Below the pieces are notes generated by a model that was not told the DNA's origin, did not search any database, and saw only the letters and a program-made list of their open reading frames with translations. Positions 5,823 to 6,606 of a DNA stretch of 6,606 nucleotides are shown piece after piece (the stretch's first letter is position 1; each line of letters starts with the position of its first letter). The stretch lies in NCBI GenBank assembly GCA_021202305.1, contig JAJQDG010000169.1, positions 1 to 6,606 of the forward strand, written 5' to 3'. The position numbers were made by a program, and so were the translations under genes. This DNA is from Candidatus Gastranaerophilales bacterium. GTDB lineage: Bacteria; Cyanobacteriota; Vampirovibrionia; Gastranaerophilales; Gastranaerophilaceae.

Positions 5823-6606
5823 TATTTAATCTCCCTGAAAAGTTCAAGAGCGCGTTTTATTGCTTTATCTATATCGTAATATTTATAATCCCCTAATCTG
5901 CCAAGAAAATAAACATTTTTTATTTTTTTAGCTTCCGTCAGATATTTGTTATAAAGTTCCATATTTTCATCATTTAAAATCGGGTAATATCTTTCATTTT
6001 TCCCGCGTTCAAAGGCTGTCGGATATTCTTTTGCAATTACCGTTTTATCCGATTTATCAGCCAGGAAATGCTTAAATTCATGAATGCGCGTAAAATCGTA
6101 GTTTGAAGGATAATTCACAACTGAATTTTTCTGATAAAATTCTTTTTCATGGGTTTCAAAATCCAAATTGATACTTCTATAGGGCAATTGCCCGTATTTA
6201 TAATCAAAATATTCATCTATTGAACCTGTATAAAATATTCTGTCCGCCTCAATTTCACCCTTTTTAAATTCTGAATTTAGTTTAAGCTCGATATTCGGAT
6301 GTTTGAGCATGTTTTCTATAAGTTTTGTGTACCCTTCAAGGGGAATACCCTGATATACATCTTGAAAATATCTGTCATCCCTGCTCAGATATACCGGCAC
6401 TCTTGCAGTAACCGTACTATTGATTTCTTTTGGCGAAACACCCCACTGTTTTATTGTGTAATTTAAAAAAACTTTCTCATAAATATAATTTGCAAGAAAT
6501 TTTAAATCGGTATCATCCTGTTTTAATAATTCTAAAATCGGAAGCTTTTCATTATATTCAAATTTTTCAAGCAGTTTATTTTCAATTTTTTTCGCTAAAG
6601 TTTGAG
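5822..6606 (-). CDS. glf: UDP-galactopyranose mutase, partial (N-terminus beyond the right edge)
   Basis: This cytoplasmic FAD-dependent enzyme contracts UDP-galactopyranose to UDP-galactofuranose, the donor for galactofuranose units in surface polysaccharides. The visible 260 codons are the C-terminal two-thirds; the dinucleotide-binding N-terminus, expected at about 100 residues, lies off the window. Counting from the first visible codon, family motifs are NYTIKQWG (48-55, active-site Trp region), ARVPVY (67-72, likely including the mobile-loop Arg), YFQDVYQGIPLEGYTKL (79-95), FYTGSIDEYFDYKYGQLPYRS (124-144), FTRIHEFKHF (171-180), YPTAFERG and RYYPI (194-209), and the flavin-binding end GRLGDYKYYDIDKAI (235-249). 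An internal GTG at 6400-6398 could be mistaken for a start, but the frame is open and family-like for all 68 codons upstream of it, so the gene is cut by the window edge rather than truncated. It ends at TAA 5824-5822, overlapping galE by one base. Confidence 0.93.
   Translation of the reverse strand, partial: QTLAKKIENKLLEKFEYNEKLPILELLKQDDTDLKFLANYIYEKVFLNYTIKQWGVSPKEINSTVTARVPVYLSRDDRYFQDVYQGIPLEGYTKLIENMLKHPNIELKLNSEFKKGEIEADRIFYTGSIDEYFDYKYGQLPYRSINLDFETHEKEFYQKNSVVNYPSNYDFTRIHEFKHFLADKSDKTVIAKEYPTAFERGKNERYYPILNDENMELYNKYLTEAKKIKNVYFLGRLGDYKYYDIDKAIKRALELFREIK
5831..5835 (-). promoter_or_regulatory. Ribosome binding site of galE inside the end of glf
   Basis: Read on the - strand, GGGAG lies eight bases before the galE ATG at 5822 and within the last codons of glf. 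Together with the TAATG stop-start junction it fixes the galE start and indicates translational coupling of the two enzymes. Confidence 0.7.

Noticed and set aside
5822..6400. A 192-residue open frame on the - strand beginning with GTG at 6400, as a complete short gene.
   Set aside because: The frame stays open to the window edge and the 68 upstream codons encode recognisable mutase sequence (including NYTIKQWG), so 6400 is an internal valine codon of glf.

Overview
The window is an AT-rich piece of a Gram-negative (diderm) bacterial chromosome holding two gene clusters that face each other. The diderm assignment rests on a TolC-type outer-membrane factor and a periplasmic adaptor encoded in the same operon. 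Base composition and codon use look uniform, with A/T-ending codons preferred throughout. I see no insertion sequence, tRNA, rRNA, CRISPR array or phage gene. Several AT-rich diderm lineages, including gut-associated ones, would fit; the sequence alone does not fix the taxon.

The left cluster (1-4751, + strand) is a tightly packed exporter operon. In order it holds the 3' end of a TolC-family outer-membrane efflux gene, a HlyD/YbhG-type adaptor, a YbhF-type ATPase with two fused nucleotide-binding domains, and two ABC-2 permeases resembling YbhS and YbhR. Every junction is an overlap of 1 to 14 bases, which suggests one transcript with coupled translation. Together the genes would make a complete inner membrane-periplasm-outer membrane exporter: the two permeases form the channel, the fused ATPase powers it, and the adaptor bridges to the outer-membrane channel. 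The substrate cannot be read from the sequence. The promoter lies off the left edge.

The right cluster (4824-6606, - strand) is read toward the exporter. It holds the C-terminal two-thirds of UDP-galactopyranose mutase (glf, 5' end off the right edge), followed with a 1-base overlap by a complete UDP-glucose 4-epimerase (galE). The two enzymes catalyse consecutive steps, UDP-glucose to UDP-galactopyranose to UDP-galactofuranose, and point to a galactofuranose-containing surface glycan. The 72 bases between the two converging operons hold no gene and no convincing terminator.

The window is mostly conventional. The points most worth a second look are two poly-G runs in the second permease gene, the concentration of degenerate residues in one of the two composite ATP sites of the fused ATPase, and a cysteine pair at the predicted TolC-docking tip of the adaptor.
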